This document shows positions 34,601-46,944 of a DNA stretch of 64,000 bases, piece by piece. Positions within the stretch are counted from its first letter, which is position 1. Every line of letters starts with the position of its first letter. The DNA lies in assembly GCF_029227915.1 (NCBI RefSeq), contig NC_079877.1:12461351-12525350 (forward strand). Reading direction: 5' to 3'. Source of the DNA: Hydractinia symbiolongicarpus. Its lineage: Eukaryota; Cnidaria; Hydrozoa; Anthoathecata; Hydractiniidae. A program made the translations under genes and the position numbers. The notes under the pieces were generated by a model. It worked only from the letters and a program-made list of their open reading frames with translations. It ran no database searches and was not told the origin of the DNA.

Positions 34601-37023
34601 ATACCCTAGCATCTGCGAGCTAGTGTAATTACCATGAGAAGAGATTTTTCTCTTGTGTTAATTTTTGTGAGTTAATTTTTTTTATTAGTGTGTTTTACCT
34701 CTCACAAACATTTTTAATATACTTCTTAAAATCTCTCGTTTTTGCACAGGCTTATAAATAGAAGAAGAGTGACGTCTATAAGTCGTGTGGAATTTTTTTA
34801 TGTCTGCCGGAGAATGCCTAGTAATTCCATATATATAAAATGATGTATATACCTGAATGAAAAACTCTTTCACATCAGTAAATGTCATCGTGTTATATAA
34901 ATGTTTAGACAACTTTAAATGAGATAAAAAGTGTGAATTTTTTAATGCAAATTATATACTTCTGTGGAGATTTTTTAAGTGGACATATTTTTGCCAACTT
35001 TTTTAAAAATGTTACTCTCAAAAAATCTTACTTAAATGCAATTCTTTCTTCGATCTATTTTCACATGTATTGAAGATTGTTATCGTGAAAGTTTTCATTT
35101 CAGATATTAATACTGGTTTCAAGCCGCAACCTATCTGCAATGATTCTATTCGTACTGGCGAATTCTCAACGTTATGTTGGATGAAGAAAAGCAATGGAAA
35201 ACTAGAAGGGGGTGTATATATAATTCTCTTCGACGCATGCGCTGTCCCGTACGCTACAAATGTGCTTGTATTTCCAGACACGAGCGATGAATTGCTCAAG
35301 GTGTATACATCTAATAAAACAGACAAATATGTAGGTAAGAAAAACGGTAATTGTGGACTGCAAATGGAAATGAGTTCTCTTGATGATCCAGAGAATTACA
35401 ATGTCAAGCTCTATTATAACTGCACATCAGGAGATGAGTATGCATTGATGATAAACGATACATTTTTTAATGAACTTGGAATGATATGTCCATTGGCGAA
35501 TTGCACCACCGGTGATGTAAATTCTTTGTCACAATCATGTTATGTCCCATGGATTTATGGTGAAGATGAATTTGAGTTATTAGACATTCGAACAGTGCAT
35601 ATGAATGTGACTTTAGACATTTGCAAATCCAATGTTGAAGTTTTGTTTACTGCGTATATGTTGAACAGTTCTTATGAATTTCCATACACTGTGGTGGAGA
35701 CATTAAGAGCTGATCACGAAGATGATTGGCATGATAGTGAAAATGCTGTGATACTCCGTCTTACTAAACCACCAGGTACATTTGGTACCCCAATTCCTAC
35801 TAATAGAGATGGATATTTATACCTGGATAGTGGTACAATTAGTTTGTATGTGCATGAAGAGGAAGATATTGGAATGGTTCATATTGTGGTAAGAGTTTCT
35901 CGTTGTTTGTTTCTTTCCTTAAAGTTTATTAAAATAAAATATACAGTATTTAGATGAACTTGAGGATTGAATATTTAGAATACATGTAAAATGTACAAGC
36001 ATTCTCTGCTTCAGTATGTTTGATAATCTGAAAAAATCTAATACCTTTAGTTGACATTTTTTAAATATATCTCCTTGCAAGTAACAGGAAGTATATGTCT
36101 TGAGTTCTTTCAATTGAAAAATTAGAGAATGTTTATGCTGTAGATTTAACTTAAGCCATTCTAAAAATCTAACAACGTAAAAAAACCAACATCAAAATCC
36201 ATTGTTTTTTTCTTTGTCATAATATGTTTATATCTTTACAGCTGTTACGTCATTATCCTACTCATTCGGATGCGTTTCCTCTGTTACATACAGAATTTTG
36301 GGTCACAAGAGAGAACGTTTGTACGTATGAACCTTTATGTTTTCTAAGCTTGTGTGGTATGTGGTTCCGCATCTGAGAGTTAAACAAATTTTTCTGCCAA
36401 AACTTGTTCCCTTCTAATTCTAAGATTTTAGTGATTGAAATCCATTTCTAGAAACAGATAAAAACAGTTAGATAATTCAATATCTACTCATCTTCTATCT
36501 GCACTTCAAAAAGAAGAGGTTTTGGCATATAGCTTGACAAATGAATTTGACGATTGTCCGGGAATTTTGCTAAATGGTCCCGGAAAATTGAGAGAAATGT
36601 GTTTTCTTGTGTGTGTGTGGCTACCATTTATAAACCCATGTTCCAGGCGTAACCCTCACTCAAACCCCTAATGTAATGATTCCGATAATGTTTAGTCGCA
36701 ATATACGTTACTGCGTTTTCAAATGACCTCCAGGGGCCGGGGCCGTACAGAGCGCGGAAATGTCTAATTTTCATTTTCCGCCGATTACAGTGCTTTCATA
36801 AAAACGTGTTTTTTTATGTTTTGGTATTTTTTATTTAGGCACAAAGGAGACAGATTCACATAAATCTTTAAAAATTGGATTATCTGTAATGGTGGTAGTT
36901 CTTGTTGTGCTATTACTTGGTGTATGCTACATGTGTCGTAAGCGAAAACAAAGAAAAAGGGGTTTAGGATTGCCATCTGAAATTCATTTAGGTGAACAAG
37001 AACTCGACGATGTACATTATTAA
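31647..37023 (+). CDS. Type I membrane glycoprotein of unknown family, 500 residues
   Basis: Seven exons join in phase: 31647-31683, 32440-32649, 33302-33393, 33679-33793, 35104-35888, 36242-36320 and 36839-37023 (stop). Total 1503 bp. Exon 1 starts a signal peptide (MNTIYYTFFLLAVLARFTNA once joined). The ectodomain, about residues 20-451, has many cysteines and about eleven N-glycosylation sequons (for example NKTS, NNSS, NCTS, NDTF, NVTL). One transmembrane helix at about 452-472 (IGLSVMVVVLVVLLLGVCYM) is followed by a basic stop-transfer RKRKQRKRG and a short 28-residue tail ending ELDDVHY. I do not recognise the ectodomain fold: it is not an obvious Ig, EGF, CUB, ZP or LRR protein. A surface receptor or adhesion role would be inference only. 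A Helitron lies directly before exon 2. Confidence 0.9.
32016..32050 (+). other. Possible alternative (stop-containing) exon
   Basis: After a good acceptor (CTTTCTGTGCAG, ending at about 32015), sequence in phase with exon 1 reads GNTQSSTNPSV then TAG. If included it would end the protein soon after the signal peptide. It could be a poison exon or a chance match. Confidence 0.2.
32292..32426 (-). mobile_element. Short non-autonomous Helitron, copy 2 (135 bp)
   Basis: Minus strand reads A|TCTATATTATATACCCGTAT ... hairpin CTGTGGATTTTTCCACGGG ... CTAACGACTAG|T. It is a longer form than copies 1 and 4. Its outer end is 13 bp from the first base of exon 2 of the membrane glycoprotein gene, so it supplies the sequence where a branch point would lie. 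Confidence 0.8.
33024..33075. repeat. 25-bp tandem duplication in an intron
   Basis: Two copies of a unit containing CATAAAACTTTAAACCTGAT lie side by side in intron 2 of the membrane glycoprotein gene. Confidence 0.75.
34261..34440. repeat. Diverged repeat with GTGACA/TGTCAC hairpins, two copies
   Basis: A block of the form CATTTAGGTGACAAAATTTT, then GATGTCACCATCATGTT, occurs at about 34270 and again at about 34390. A related block lies at 54383-54465. Each copy can fold on AGGTGACA/TGTCACC. In the large intron of the membrane glycoprotein gene. Confidence 0.55.
34500..34635 (-). mobile_element. Possible tRNA-related SINE remnant
   Basis: Minus strand contains a box-B-like GTGTTCGAATCTC followed by a TCTTGGTAAC end that partly pairs with an upstream GGTAATTACAC. 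A box A and anticodon arm are not convincing. Confidence 0.3.
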
Positions 37024-37889
37024 ACTGAGTTCGAATGAGTGAATATACGAAGGTTACTGCGATGACGTAACACAGAAGTTCGCAATGTTGGGAGTTTGAT
37101 AGCAGAGTTGTGAAACAGCGCTTAAAACACTGATATTTTTTTACCCATGTTTTGCTGGCGCCTGATGTATTTACTGTATTGTTATATATTGTGTTGTGTT
37201 TTTGCTTATAAGATTTCATGCATAAACTGCGCATCTCTGACTATTTTAGGTCGTTTTTTCTACGTTTCTAAAAAATACCATTACTCGTTTCCTAAATATT
37301 ATAGTTTTTGAAACAAAATAACGGGTCTAAACACATCAAAAGGGATCTGTGTCAATTTTGAAGTAAATCAGAAAAGCTCAAAAAATGCAAAAACGTCGTA
37401 GGTCGGTTGTTCGTCGTTTTTTCACAGAAACAAATAATTCGGGTAAGGTGTATCGGTAAGTTCATTAGCAGGAACTAATGACTTTCGAACACTCTCTTTG
37501 CCCTGTTTGCTTTTCCTTCTCGTTGTTTGCTTTGCATACGTTCTGAAAAACATAGATTTTCGTGCAGATTGCCACATGAAGTCATTGATAGCCTAACTTT
37601 GTTGATGTAAAGGTTTCTTATCTGTTATCGAATTGTGTTTATATAAAATTTCATCTGTTAAAGTCGAGTATATTAATTTTTTATTTATATCTATTATATT
37701 ATATTAATCTTTCTTATATAATTATACCCTTTTACTGTAAAGACTCGATTAAGCGCCCTGGGTGGCTTATTTAATATTTTGCTTTTCAGGGAAGGTGCTT
37801 ACCCAGAAGTTTTTTAAAGGTTTTTTGTTGCCTAATTGGACAATCTGTACTTACTACTGAATATTGAGTAAGCGCCTCTTTCTTAAAAA
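37024..37889. other. Downstream flank of the membrane glycoprotein gene
   Basis: 3' untranslated region and intergenic DNA; no exon seen. A minus-strand open frame at 36785-37234 overlaps the last exon and is its shadow. Confidence 0.5.
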
Positions 37890-38045
37890 TAGCAGGGCGC
37901 TTGTTCAAGGAGGGTGCTTGTTCAAGAAGGACGCTCATTTAAGGAGGGCGCTTGTTCAAGGAGGGCGCTTGTTCAAGGAGGGCGCTTGTTTAAGAAGAGC
38001 GCTCATTCAAGGAGGGCGCTTGTTCAAGAAGGGCGCTCGTTAAGT
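37890..38045. repeat. GC-richer minisatellite, about 18-bp unit
   Basis: About nine copies of a unit like GGGCGCTTGTTCAAGGA in varying forms (GACGCTCATTTAAGGAG and others). Related GCGCC/GGTGCTTACC motifs at 37755-37885 suggest it grew from a repeat element. Confidence 0.85.
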
Positions 38046-39209
38046 TGTTAAGCGTTATAGGGGCTTTCGATAGGGGGAGTGGATGCGCTAATCAAATTAA
38101 ACCCGTGAACAAGTTTTCTGGCGGTAGCCTTTTTCTTCTATCTCGAATCAAAAAAACACTACAATAAAAATCTTTTTGAATGTAGAAAAATTATATCCAA
38201 TTTATAAATGTCAGATAATCCTTTGCTAATTGTAAATTGTTATTTTTATAATTTTGAACATATCGTTAGTATAATTTTAATATAGCTACTTATTCGCCAA
38301 ACAAGGCCTTTTTTGTATGTTTAAGAATTTATGGAAATTACTGCTACAGGAGCTGTTGTAAGCCTGGAGACGTAAGAATTCGAGTCGTATCTTTTCAATT
38401 TCGGGAGAATTTCAAAATCCTTTAAATCTTGCTTTTTTTCCTCACAAACGTCTGAAAATGCACTTAAAATGTTCTCACTTTTGACTCTCACAAAAAATAA
38501 CAACCCTGTGTTGATTATCAGAAAAGATTTCGGGAAAAGAAAGTTTTTAATTTCGGCATGATTTTAAAAATTGGGTTTCATACCTTCTACCAGTTTTATT
38601 GTAAAGTTTCCTGATGATGGAGTTTCTGAACATCGTACATAAAAATATCGTTTTCGCTGGTTACGAAGGAAAAGTTTGTAAAAGAGCCATTTAAAAAATA
38701 GAATACTCCCTGTTGCAATTCTTTTTTCTTTCGGTTGAGGGGGGTGGGGAGATTCATATCGTGAAAATCTGTCAGACTAAATTTAATTATAAACAAACTT
38801 AGTAACGGGAATTGATTTCAACTTGGAATTCTCGCTATTGCGTGATAGGATTCTTTAAAAGGTGTGAATATCGAACCAATATCAGATTTGCTTCTAAAGG
38901 TAGAATATTATGAAATTGAGAAACTATTCCTTGTGTTCAAAAGGTTATCTCGGAGATAGTGTAACTCGCTATCCCAATTTCTACAAACCAAAAAATACCA
39001 GATAATATGATACGAGGTTGAGAAAAAAGATGCAAACAAAGCGTAGAAGTTATTCTTCAGAAAACATAGTAATTTCTAGTTGCGATGCGAAATCAAGGAA
39101 AAATATTCAGGTATGAAATTTTTTTTACAAAAATAATGATTTAATGACTTTTTAATTTAACAAAATTTCAATGAACGAAAATTAAAGATAAAAACTTGTT
39201 CCTTTCTTA

Positions 39210-39363
39210 TACAGTGGAATCTCTCTATCTCGAACTTCTCTCAATCTCGAAGTCTCGATCTCTTTGTGATCCGCCTAAGGTATTTTCCTTTCTTTATCTC
39301 GAACTTTCTCTATCTCGAACAAATTTTTTGGTCCCTTTCGAGTTCAAGAGATATTCCACTGTA
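39210..39363. mobile_element. pogo/Tigger-like MITE, about 154 bp
   Basis: Left end TACAGTGGAATCTCTCTATC, right end the inverse (AGAGATATTCCACTGTA), flanked by TA. Inside are several TATCTCGAAC repeats. Such CAGTGGAA ends with a TA target are known from pogo/Tigger-type elements. No transposase. Confidence 0.7.
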
Positions 39364-40840
39364 CTTTGGAACAATTAGGAAAAGAAATAGTGTAAATAGA
39401 GATATAATATGAAAAAAGGGGGGAAGGTTTCGACGAAATCACTGTGAATAGTGAGGTAGCTGCGAACAATTTTGCGAAGAATTAATTTTTTATGGTCAAT
39501 AAAATGATATCTTTTTACGTCTTAATGTCACATCAAAGATAAAACAGAATTTAAAATATAGAATGCCAAATTTTTAAATTAAACTTTCTTTAAAAATGAA
39601 ACAGAGAGTGAAGTTTTCCCAGTCAAAGTGAAAATGTATGCAATGAATATTTTATTGTGATCAGAGCAAACGCGTTTCTCGGTTTCTTACTTTTACACAA
39701 AGAATATTTGGAGTGAAATGTAGCAAAATTCAACCTGAAAGACATTCTTGAACATTTACAAAGAAAATGTGCTGGCAAATATATCAGCCTGTGAAAATAT
39801 TTTCTTAACTTTTCTGAGACGAGCCTTCTTGTTGGAAAAGTGATATTTAAAGCTACATGTGCGCAACTACGGGAGCTACATTTGCAATCTGCCTTATCAC
39901 CCAAAAATATTTCTTTCTGTGTGTGTAACAGCCAACCCAGGGTGAGAAAGTACAGTGAGTTACTTGCTTGATTCTTGGTGCTCGATTCCAAAAGAGTATG
40001 CTGTTATGCTTAGTGTGGAATGTCAATAATTTAACATTGAACTAACTTAAAAGGTTATTAATGACTATGCCTTTAAAAATTCAGAGTTTTTATTTTTCAT
40101 GTTGTTTCTGAAAAGCGTACTGAAATCTTAAAATAGCTACGTGAGTTTTTATACTGAGGTTATTCTGCTTTTGATCAAAACACTCCACTACAAAATCTTC
40201 AGAAGAACGAGACATTTCTTTAATGACCGAATTATAAATTTTACAGAAAAATCTGATTAACAAGAAAAAGGTCTGTCTTTCGTCGCATGTTACGTAACCA
40301 AAAAAACCTCTCAAAGTTAATTAAGTGTCCAAATTCATCCAGATTGGATTTCTCTCTCTTTTTCGTGATTGTTCAAAAGCGTAATTAACATCAAGGGAGG
40401 AGCTTAGTTCTCCTCTCCAGATTTTTTCTTAAAATAGTTTCGTAGATAAAAAGATGTCGATAGCGTTGCTTTTCGCGACATGAGCAGAACAATTGTATAT
40501 CCTCCTAGATTCAACTGATTAAGTTTTTTCTGAAATATTTCAACCTTCGTAAAAACAACTCAAGTAGATAAGAGTGTCATAACAAGCGTATTTCTAGAAG
40601 TATGCGTTTTGAGAATTTCTCTTGTAAACGGTATTTTTAAATTGATTTTTATTGTTTTCAATTCGAAGGGACATTACTTTTGTAAAATATTGTTCACATA
40701 AGAAGTTGGTTTGTTGTGTATATATATTTATTACTTGAGTTATTTTTCTTTTTAGAGACTTAAGCTCTATTAAGTGCCCATAGCTGGGCGCGACAGTGCG
40801 AAATGGGATGTCTAGTCACGCATTTATTTATTCACTCACT
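39364..40840. other. Intergenic, no gene supported
   Basis: One 122-codon minus-strand open frame (39991-39623) has no recognised domain. Nothing else of note. Confidence 0.45.
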
Positions 40841-40841
40841 A

Positions 40842-41030
40842 ACTCGTTCATTCATTCATTCATTCATTCATTCATTCATTCATTCATTCGTTCGTTCATT
40901 CGTTTATTCATTCATTTACTCGTTCATTCATTTATTTATTCATTCATTCATTCATTTTTTTGTTCATTCATTCGTTCATTTATTCATTCATTCATTCATT
41001 TGTTCCTTCATTTGCTTATTCATTTGTTTG
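40842..41030. repeat. (ATTC)n microsatellite, imperfect
   Basis: About 190 bp of ATTC units with T/G variants. Confidence 0.95.
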
Positions 41031-41564
41031 TTTACCAAAGCCCACATTCAATAACATTCTCGAAGGTATATTAAATTCGTTCCGCCAGCATAATCCTGTT
41101 AACGTCACAGTACTAAAATATTTTGAAGAAATTTTTAAAGGGAAAGAATTTTCGAACTTATCCGCACAACATATGTTTTCAATAAGTGTTTTGTTAACAG
41201 ACTCATCCATAATTTATGATATTTCATCTCGAAGATTTGCAATATCGATTTTTTTTTTGTAACAAAACAATAAATTGAAGTCCTGAAATTTTACAGCTAA
41301 CTGAATTTAAAAAGATTGGTGGCATTTGATATTTTAAAAACAAACGATTAAAGAAAATTGATATAAACAGTGATTGGTTTTTATAAATAAATTGATCTCA
41401 ATGGTACTTGGATGCTCTTATGTTATTTGACAAAAAAGTTGAACGTTCTCACACTGGAAGAGGCAGTTGATCAAGATATGTTTTTAGTAACAGTCCTAAT
41501 CAGTATATACAGCACACAAAAGATATTCTGATCATTAGAAATCTTGAATTTATTTTTGCAGTGT

Positions 41565-41692
41565 CATTATCTCTGCAATGTCATTATCTCTGCAGCGCAA
41601 TCATCTCTGCAATGTCATTCATCTCTGCAATGTCATCATCTCTGCAATGTCATCATCTCTGCAATGTCATTCATCTCTGCAATAATGTCACA
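41565..41692. repeat. 18-19 bp minisatellite
   Basis: Seven or so copies of TCATCTCTGCAATGTCAT with small length changes. Confidence 0.9.
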
Positions 41693-42489
41693 AATTTTTC
41701 TTTGTGGGTGATTTCAGAAACTATTTGAAAAACTCTTGACCTTACTTCGATGAGGAATGATACATACTTTTAGCGATCCTTATACGACAATGAAAGTTTC
41801 ATGTTACAGTTTAATATAAACATTTTAGCACCGAAGAGGGATAAGGTGACCACACCCTTCTTGACTAAACATAACTTTGATTTCTTGTGATAAAATAATA
41901 ATTTTGTAATTTGCGAGGTAAATGGCCTTATTTTTGGTGCATATGACGTCATTTCAGCTCCCTTTGACGTCATTGAATTAATATTTTACCTAGAGTGTGA
42001 GTGTGTAAATAAAACTGTGTAAGTTTTAATAATTAAGCTGATTTGTATTTCCAGAGTTACGGCTCGCAGGCACTTTGTGCCGTTCTCTTCAACCACCACC
42101 ACTCCTACCCCTGTCTCGGTGCTACACTAGAGTAAAAAATTTGATGTTAATATAATAGGGTTAAATAAAAGCTGACAATACGGAAGGTGTATTTATTAAT
42201 GTTTCGGTAACGTGGTATGAAAAAATTCCACAAGTTTAACCTAAAACAATGAGATTGGTATATTGGCGGTGCCTTCGAACACTTCTAACGCATCAACAGG
42301 GTAAATGCCACGAAATTCTAAACAACACCCGGCAGTCCCCCCCCCCCCCCCCTCCCTCTGAAAAGGTTAATTATTTTTAACTATAACAATAAATCTTATT
42401 TTTTGTAACAGTCCGGCATTCAGAGAAAGTGAGGTTTCTAAAATTACTTCATTTTAATCTATCTCAAAGAATATTGTAATGACAAATTA

Positions 42490-42542
42490 ATGAGATTTCC
42501 TGTCATAATCTTTATAAAGAAGATTAGGACAGGAAATCTCAC
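42490..42542. repeat. Hairpin, about 22-bp imperfect arms
   Basis: GAGATTTCCTGTCATAATCT is followed by AGATTAGGACAGGAAATCTC after a short AT spacer. Confidence 0.75.
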
Positions 42543-42933
42543 ATATGTTTCTATAAGCATGGAACTTGTTATTACAAAAAGTTGTTTCGGAATTAAAATT
42601 GTCATTTACAGGCAAGTGTAAACTTCAACTTGTTGATTTGAAGAAATTTTATTTTTATAGATCAAAGAAAATATTTTTTAATCGGGTCATAGTCGTAACA
42701 ATTGTTCGTGCAGTACTTTACCAAGTACCTACCAGAGTGTGTATTATTTTTTGGTCTGCACTTAAAAACCGCAACTTTATTTTAAAATGAATAGCAGTTT
42801 AAAGAACTTTTTTGTTGTGTTTAACGTCTTTTATTTTGTTAACTATTAAATTGTGTGTTAGTTGATTATTATTTATTGTTTTAGTTTTGATAAATGATGA
42901 TTAAAGAAAGTGAAATTGGGTTAATTTTTATAA

Positions 42934-43074
42934 CTAGTCGTTAGCCCGTGGAAAAATCCACTGGTTTGCCCGTCCCTTTTATACCGCATTTTGTGCGTGT
43001 CGCTACCTGCGCAGCTAAACTACCATTTCGCGTGAGAGACAGACGGACGGACAGACGTATACGGGTATTATAGA
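42934..43074 (-). mobile_element. Short non-autonomous Helitron, copy 3 (141 bp)
   Basis: Minus strand reads A|TCTATAATACCCGTATACGT ... hairpin GTGGATTTTTCCAC ... CTAACGACTAG|T. Longest form, with an internal GGTAGCGACACGCAC segment. Lies about 560 bp upstream of the calcium sensor start codon. Confidence 0.8.
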
Positions 43075-43635
43075 TTATATATTTATTTATTTTTATTGAT
43101 ATGTTTTGCATCTAAATTTGTTTGTATGAGTTTAATGTTATTCTGTTTGTTTTTATTTATTAACTCTGCCGATGTCTAACCACGCTGCAGTTCGGAGAAA
43201 TCGATACGTAGATACGTCCATGCTCCCTTTACCAATAATTCGCCACATAGATACTGAATTAAAATTGGCCTAAACAACAAGGAACGATGCTTGAGACTGC
43301 GAATTCAACTAAAGGAAGTTTTTACGTTATAAGCCTTCTATGGACAAAAACGAGTCTATTTTATCAGAAGTCAGTTGTTAGCTACGTATGGGGGGAATTT
43401 TTGAAATTTGTCCATCTTTATGTAGAATATTCTGTCTAATATTAAACAATGCTCTTAATATACTAGTATATATACAGGCTTCGTTTTTCTTAGATCAACT
43501 AAAAAATTTATCAAAAAAACCAGGTTTACCGATCACCTCGATAGTGTAATCTTTAAAAAAAGTGGTGGCTTTGGAAAATTTAGTGCACATTGAAATTCAT
43601 ATAAAGAATCAGGAAAAAACTAAGGCAACAAGATC

Positions 43636-45384
43636 ATGGGAAAAGGCGGGAGCAAGATACCACCAGAAGAATTAAGAGAGTTAACAGAACATACACATTT
43701 TGATGAAAAAGAACTAAAACGCTGGTACAATGGTTTTATTAAAGATTGTCCAGATGGTCTGTTAAACAAAGAACAATTTACCGAGCTTTATAGTAGCTTC
43801 TACGAATCTGGCAATGCGAAGAAATTTGCTGAGCATGTGTTTCGAACATTTGATGTAAACGGGGACGCTTCTATTGGTATGTATATTTCTGATTTTTTTG
43901 AAGTTTAAAGCTGCAGTTAGCTGTGTACATATATGACATTTTAAATTACAAAGTTTTATATTCCACACTATACAAAACAAGTTCATGCATCAGGCAATCT
44001 GTTTTCAGAGATTATTTTCCTTTTTGATATTGTGATGATAATAAATTTACTAAATAGCTTAGTTTTTAAGGAAATGGTGTAGGTCAGAAAGTACCTTATA
44101 TTGCATTTTTATGTGCAAAAATACGGACTATGTATGCCCGTCTCGCTGAGAATGCACATAAAATATTAAAAAAAGAAAAAATGTTATTCCACAAATTAAT
44201 GGAGAATTAGCAGCTAACAATTACGAACTTCTTTATTATTTTTCTCATCCCATTTCAAACAGAATTTTTTTTTATTAATTTTTTATAAGGGGTGCAAAGT
44301 TACTTTTATTAATTTGGTTATGTACATAAAAATATTCATGACGTTATTTTCTTTTCACAATCTCGTGTCAAAATAGTCACTCAAAATAGTCAAAAGTGTC
44401 ACTCATCACTAAAATTTGTCCAATCCACAAATTAGTGACCAAAAGGAAGTTTAAACGTTCTTGGAAATTTCATCCTAACGGCTGGCTATTTCTCCTTACC
44501 GTATGGTAACTAAGTTGCATTACCAGAGATGGGTATAGCATTGCTCTAATTTGCTTGATTGTCAAACAAGCCAGTAAATGGTGGTTTCCATAAGGCTGAC
44601 AACACTCTAAGTAAACTGAAGAGAAGTGGAGACTGGAACCAATAACCTTATGATTTCAAGGTGACAGCGCTACCATTACACCATCTCCGTATATTTTTTC
44701 AAATTAAATTTATTAACTACTAAAACAAGTCACTTCTCAACAATGATAGAAATATTTGATATGCACTGCTTTTATTACACCATCCATGTCACTAAAGTTT
44801 TATTTTAAGAATAGGCAACTAACTTTTTTTGACAACCCTGCTTGACAAAATAATTCATTCATGTAGTGGTCCCAACTGTTTTTGGTTAACTCTTTTTGTA
44901 ATCTGCGACTTGATTTAAACATATGTCAACGATAAAAAATTTGACGAACCCTTGGGTGTTTGAAATAGAGGATGTGATCTAAAAGTACATTCAGTAATGA
45001 AAGCAGCTGAGTTTGTTAAAAATATCGTTTAACTATCAACTTTCATTTTCGAAAACGTCATTTTTAGATTTCAGGGAGTTTATCTGTTCGCTTTCCGTCA
45101 CCACAAGAGGAACAGTGGAAGAAAAGCTAGAGTGGGCCTTCAACATATACGATATAGACGGTAACGGTTACATTAGCCAATCAGAAATGATTAGCATCGT
45201 AAAAGCGGTACAAAAAATGGCAGGAGCTGTTGATGATTGTAGATTGTCGAAATCAAATGTTTTGAAAATTTTTAGCAAGATGGACAAAAATAAAGATGGT
45301 GAACTTAGCTTGGAAGAGTTTCTTTGCGGTGCTAAGGAAGACGAAACTTTTGTGTACATGTTACAAGCGTACACTCCAAGATGA
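43636..45384 (+). CDS. Neuronal calcium sensor (visinin/hippocalcin-like), 185 residues
   Basis: Two exons, 43636-43876 and 45068-45384, join in phase 1 across a GTATGT donor. The start MGKGGSK has the Gly-2/Ser-6 pattern of N-myristoylated calcium sensors. EF1 (about 37-48) has the Cys-Pro of this family (DCPDGLLNKEQF) that disables it. EF2 starts at D73 (DVNGDASIDFRE), EF3 at D109 (DIDGNGYISQSE) and EF4 at D153 (DKNKDGELSLEE); all three have full loop residues. Length is close to the usual 185-195. Family members bind membranes on calcium binding and regulate signalling in excitable or sensory cells. Subfamily (hippocalcin, neurocalcin, visinin-like, recoverin) is not resolved. The intron carries a tRNA-derived SINE. 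Confidence 0.96.
44515..44689 (-). mobile_element. tRNA-derived SINE
   Basis: From 44688 downward the minus strand reads GGAGATGGTGTAATGGTAGC (box A like) and, after an anticodon-arm-like region, GGTTCCAGTCTCC (box B). It then continues into an unrelated body to about 44515. The anticodon arm is degenerate, so it is not a working tRNA. Inside the calcium sensor intron. Confidence 0.55.
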
Positions 45385-45395
45385 ATATTTTTAAG

Positions 45396-45401
45396 AATAA
45401 A
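45396..45401 (+). promoter_or_regulatory. Candidate polyadenylation signal of the calcium sensor gene
   Basis: AATAAA 12 nt after the stop codon. Very close to the stop, so a later signal may be used. Confidence 0.35.
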
Positions 45402-46940
45402 ATACATAAAAAGTTAGCTATGCAAAATGATTATCACAAAAATATCATGTGAAACTTGAGTTCCAGAGGACGTTTATTCCGGAAAAATAAATTGTTTGTT
45501 TTTGTTTGCTTGTTCCTGTTTGTTTGTTCGTTTGTTTGTTTGTTTGTTTGCTCGTTGTTTGTTTGTCTGTTTGTTTATTTTTGTAAATATTATTGTTATT
45601 GATAAAACAATTATTTTGAATACTTCCAAGGTTTATTCTTTTGATCCATACCAGACGTATTTGTTGTCATTTAGATTCAGCTGTATTGTAAACAACTGCA
45701 AGTTGAGCTATTCCCAATGGGAAAGTAGTTAGCCCGTCTTTTTTCAGAGGTTCTTCGAAGCTGTGAACCAGAATAATAAGCTGAAATATTGCAGCCATTA
45801 GTTAAAATAAAAAAAAAAGAATAATCATAGTACAATCGTTTATAAGGCATTAGTCCATATGCAACCTGGTTCCCAGGAAGCTTTTTCGGTATTTGCCTGA
45901 CGATGATCCAATAGAGAGGCAGCCATGCAGATCAAGGCTAAATGGGTAGTGAAAGTTATTATGAAATGAAGATTGGAAAGGCTGTTGAAGTGTCAGGTGC
46001 TATTGCAGAGACGGTAAATACGTCTGTGTATACTGAAATCCAGCTTATTTTTAAAGGATAGTGTTATCCAGAGTGACTAGCATCCTAGCGTAATATTCAA
46101 TTGTTTTGCCTTGGAAAGAGATCAAAATTGGTTGTTCAAGTAATAATGAACAATAACGTAAAAACGTAAAATCTAAGATTGTACTATCGACTTTCACTAA
46201 CTTAAATTAACTTTGAATATTACAACTAAAACCAATGCAACCTATTCAGGAATGAACCTTTAACCTCTTTTCTACGACGTGTGTTTCCTAAAAGTTAACC
46301 AACCTCCGGACACGGTATTAAAGACTTTCTCTATTTTTGCGTTCTAATTTATGTAGATAACGGGGAGACAATCGTTATCTGCATAAATAAGAAAAGAGTT
46401 ATTGCGAAATCTGAATTTTAAATTATCTTGAAAGTTTTCTAAAAGTAAAAACAAGTTCATCCTATTGTCGCCTCCATCTTGATTTCTTTACGCTGCTAAA
46501 TATAGTAAAATATATAAATCAAAAGATTGAAATCTTCACGATTCCAATTTTAAATTTCTAAATTTTCACGACTCCAAATTTAAATGAGATAACACCAACA
46601 AAGATTAGATAAAACGAAAAAATCTCACCTTCAACTAATTAAAAAAGCCATAATGCCATACAAAAAATGGTTCCAGACTTCTATCTTTTTAATGATTATA
46701 ATCGATTTTTTTAAAGATTTTCTTCCAAAAATATTCATTCAAAACAATGAAGAATTTGTAATCACAACTAATATCAGAAATGTGTTTATAAAACAAAAAC
46801 ATTCACATGAATCCTGCTGAAATCAACAAATGTTTTTTTTAAAATTTTCTTTTAACAGAAGTTGAAACTGAATTTTCCTAGTGAACCTCCACCATTGTTA
46901 ATGAAAATTATGATTCTAAATAGTAAAATTGTAAGGCTTA
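45402..46940. other. Intergenic, no gene seen
   Basis: Holds a (GTTT)n-like microsatellite (about 45492-45575) and a single CAACCTGGTTCCCAGG foldback-family end near 45862. Confidence 0.5.
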
Positions 46941-46944
46941 AATG

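Noticed and set aside
36785-37234. 149-codon minus-strand open frame
   Set aside because: Antisense shadow of the last exon and 3' flank of the membrane glycoprotein gene.
39623-39991. 122-codon minus-strand open frame with several cysteines
   Set aside because: No signal peptide, domain or splice support; judged a chance frame.
40796-41074. Open frames rich in Phe-Ile-His-Ser, and similar ones at 53326-53649
   Set aside because: They are translations of ATTC microsatellites.
41565-41692. Regularly spaced short repeats resembling a CRISPR array
   Set aside because: Units are directly tandem without spacers and the window is clearly from an animal.
44615-44688. tRNA gene on the minus strand
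   Set aside because: Box A and box B are present but the anticodon arm and acceptor pairing fail; better explained as a SINE head.
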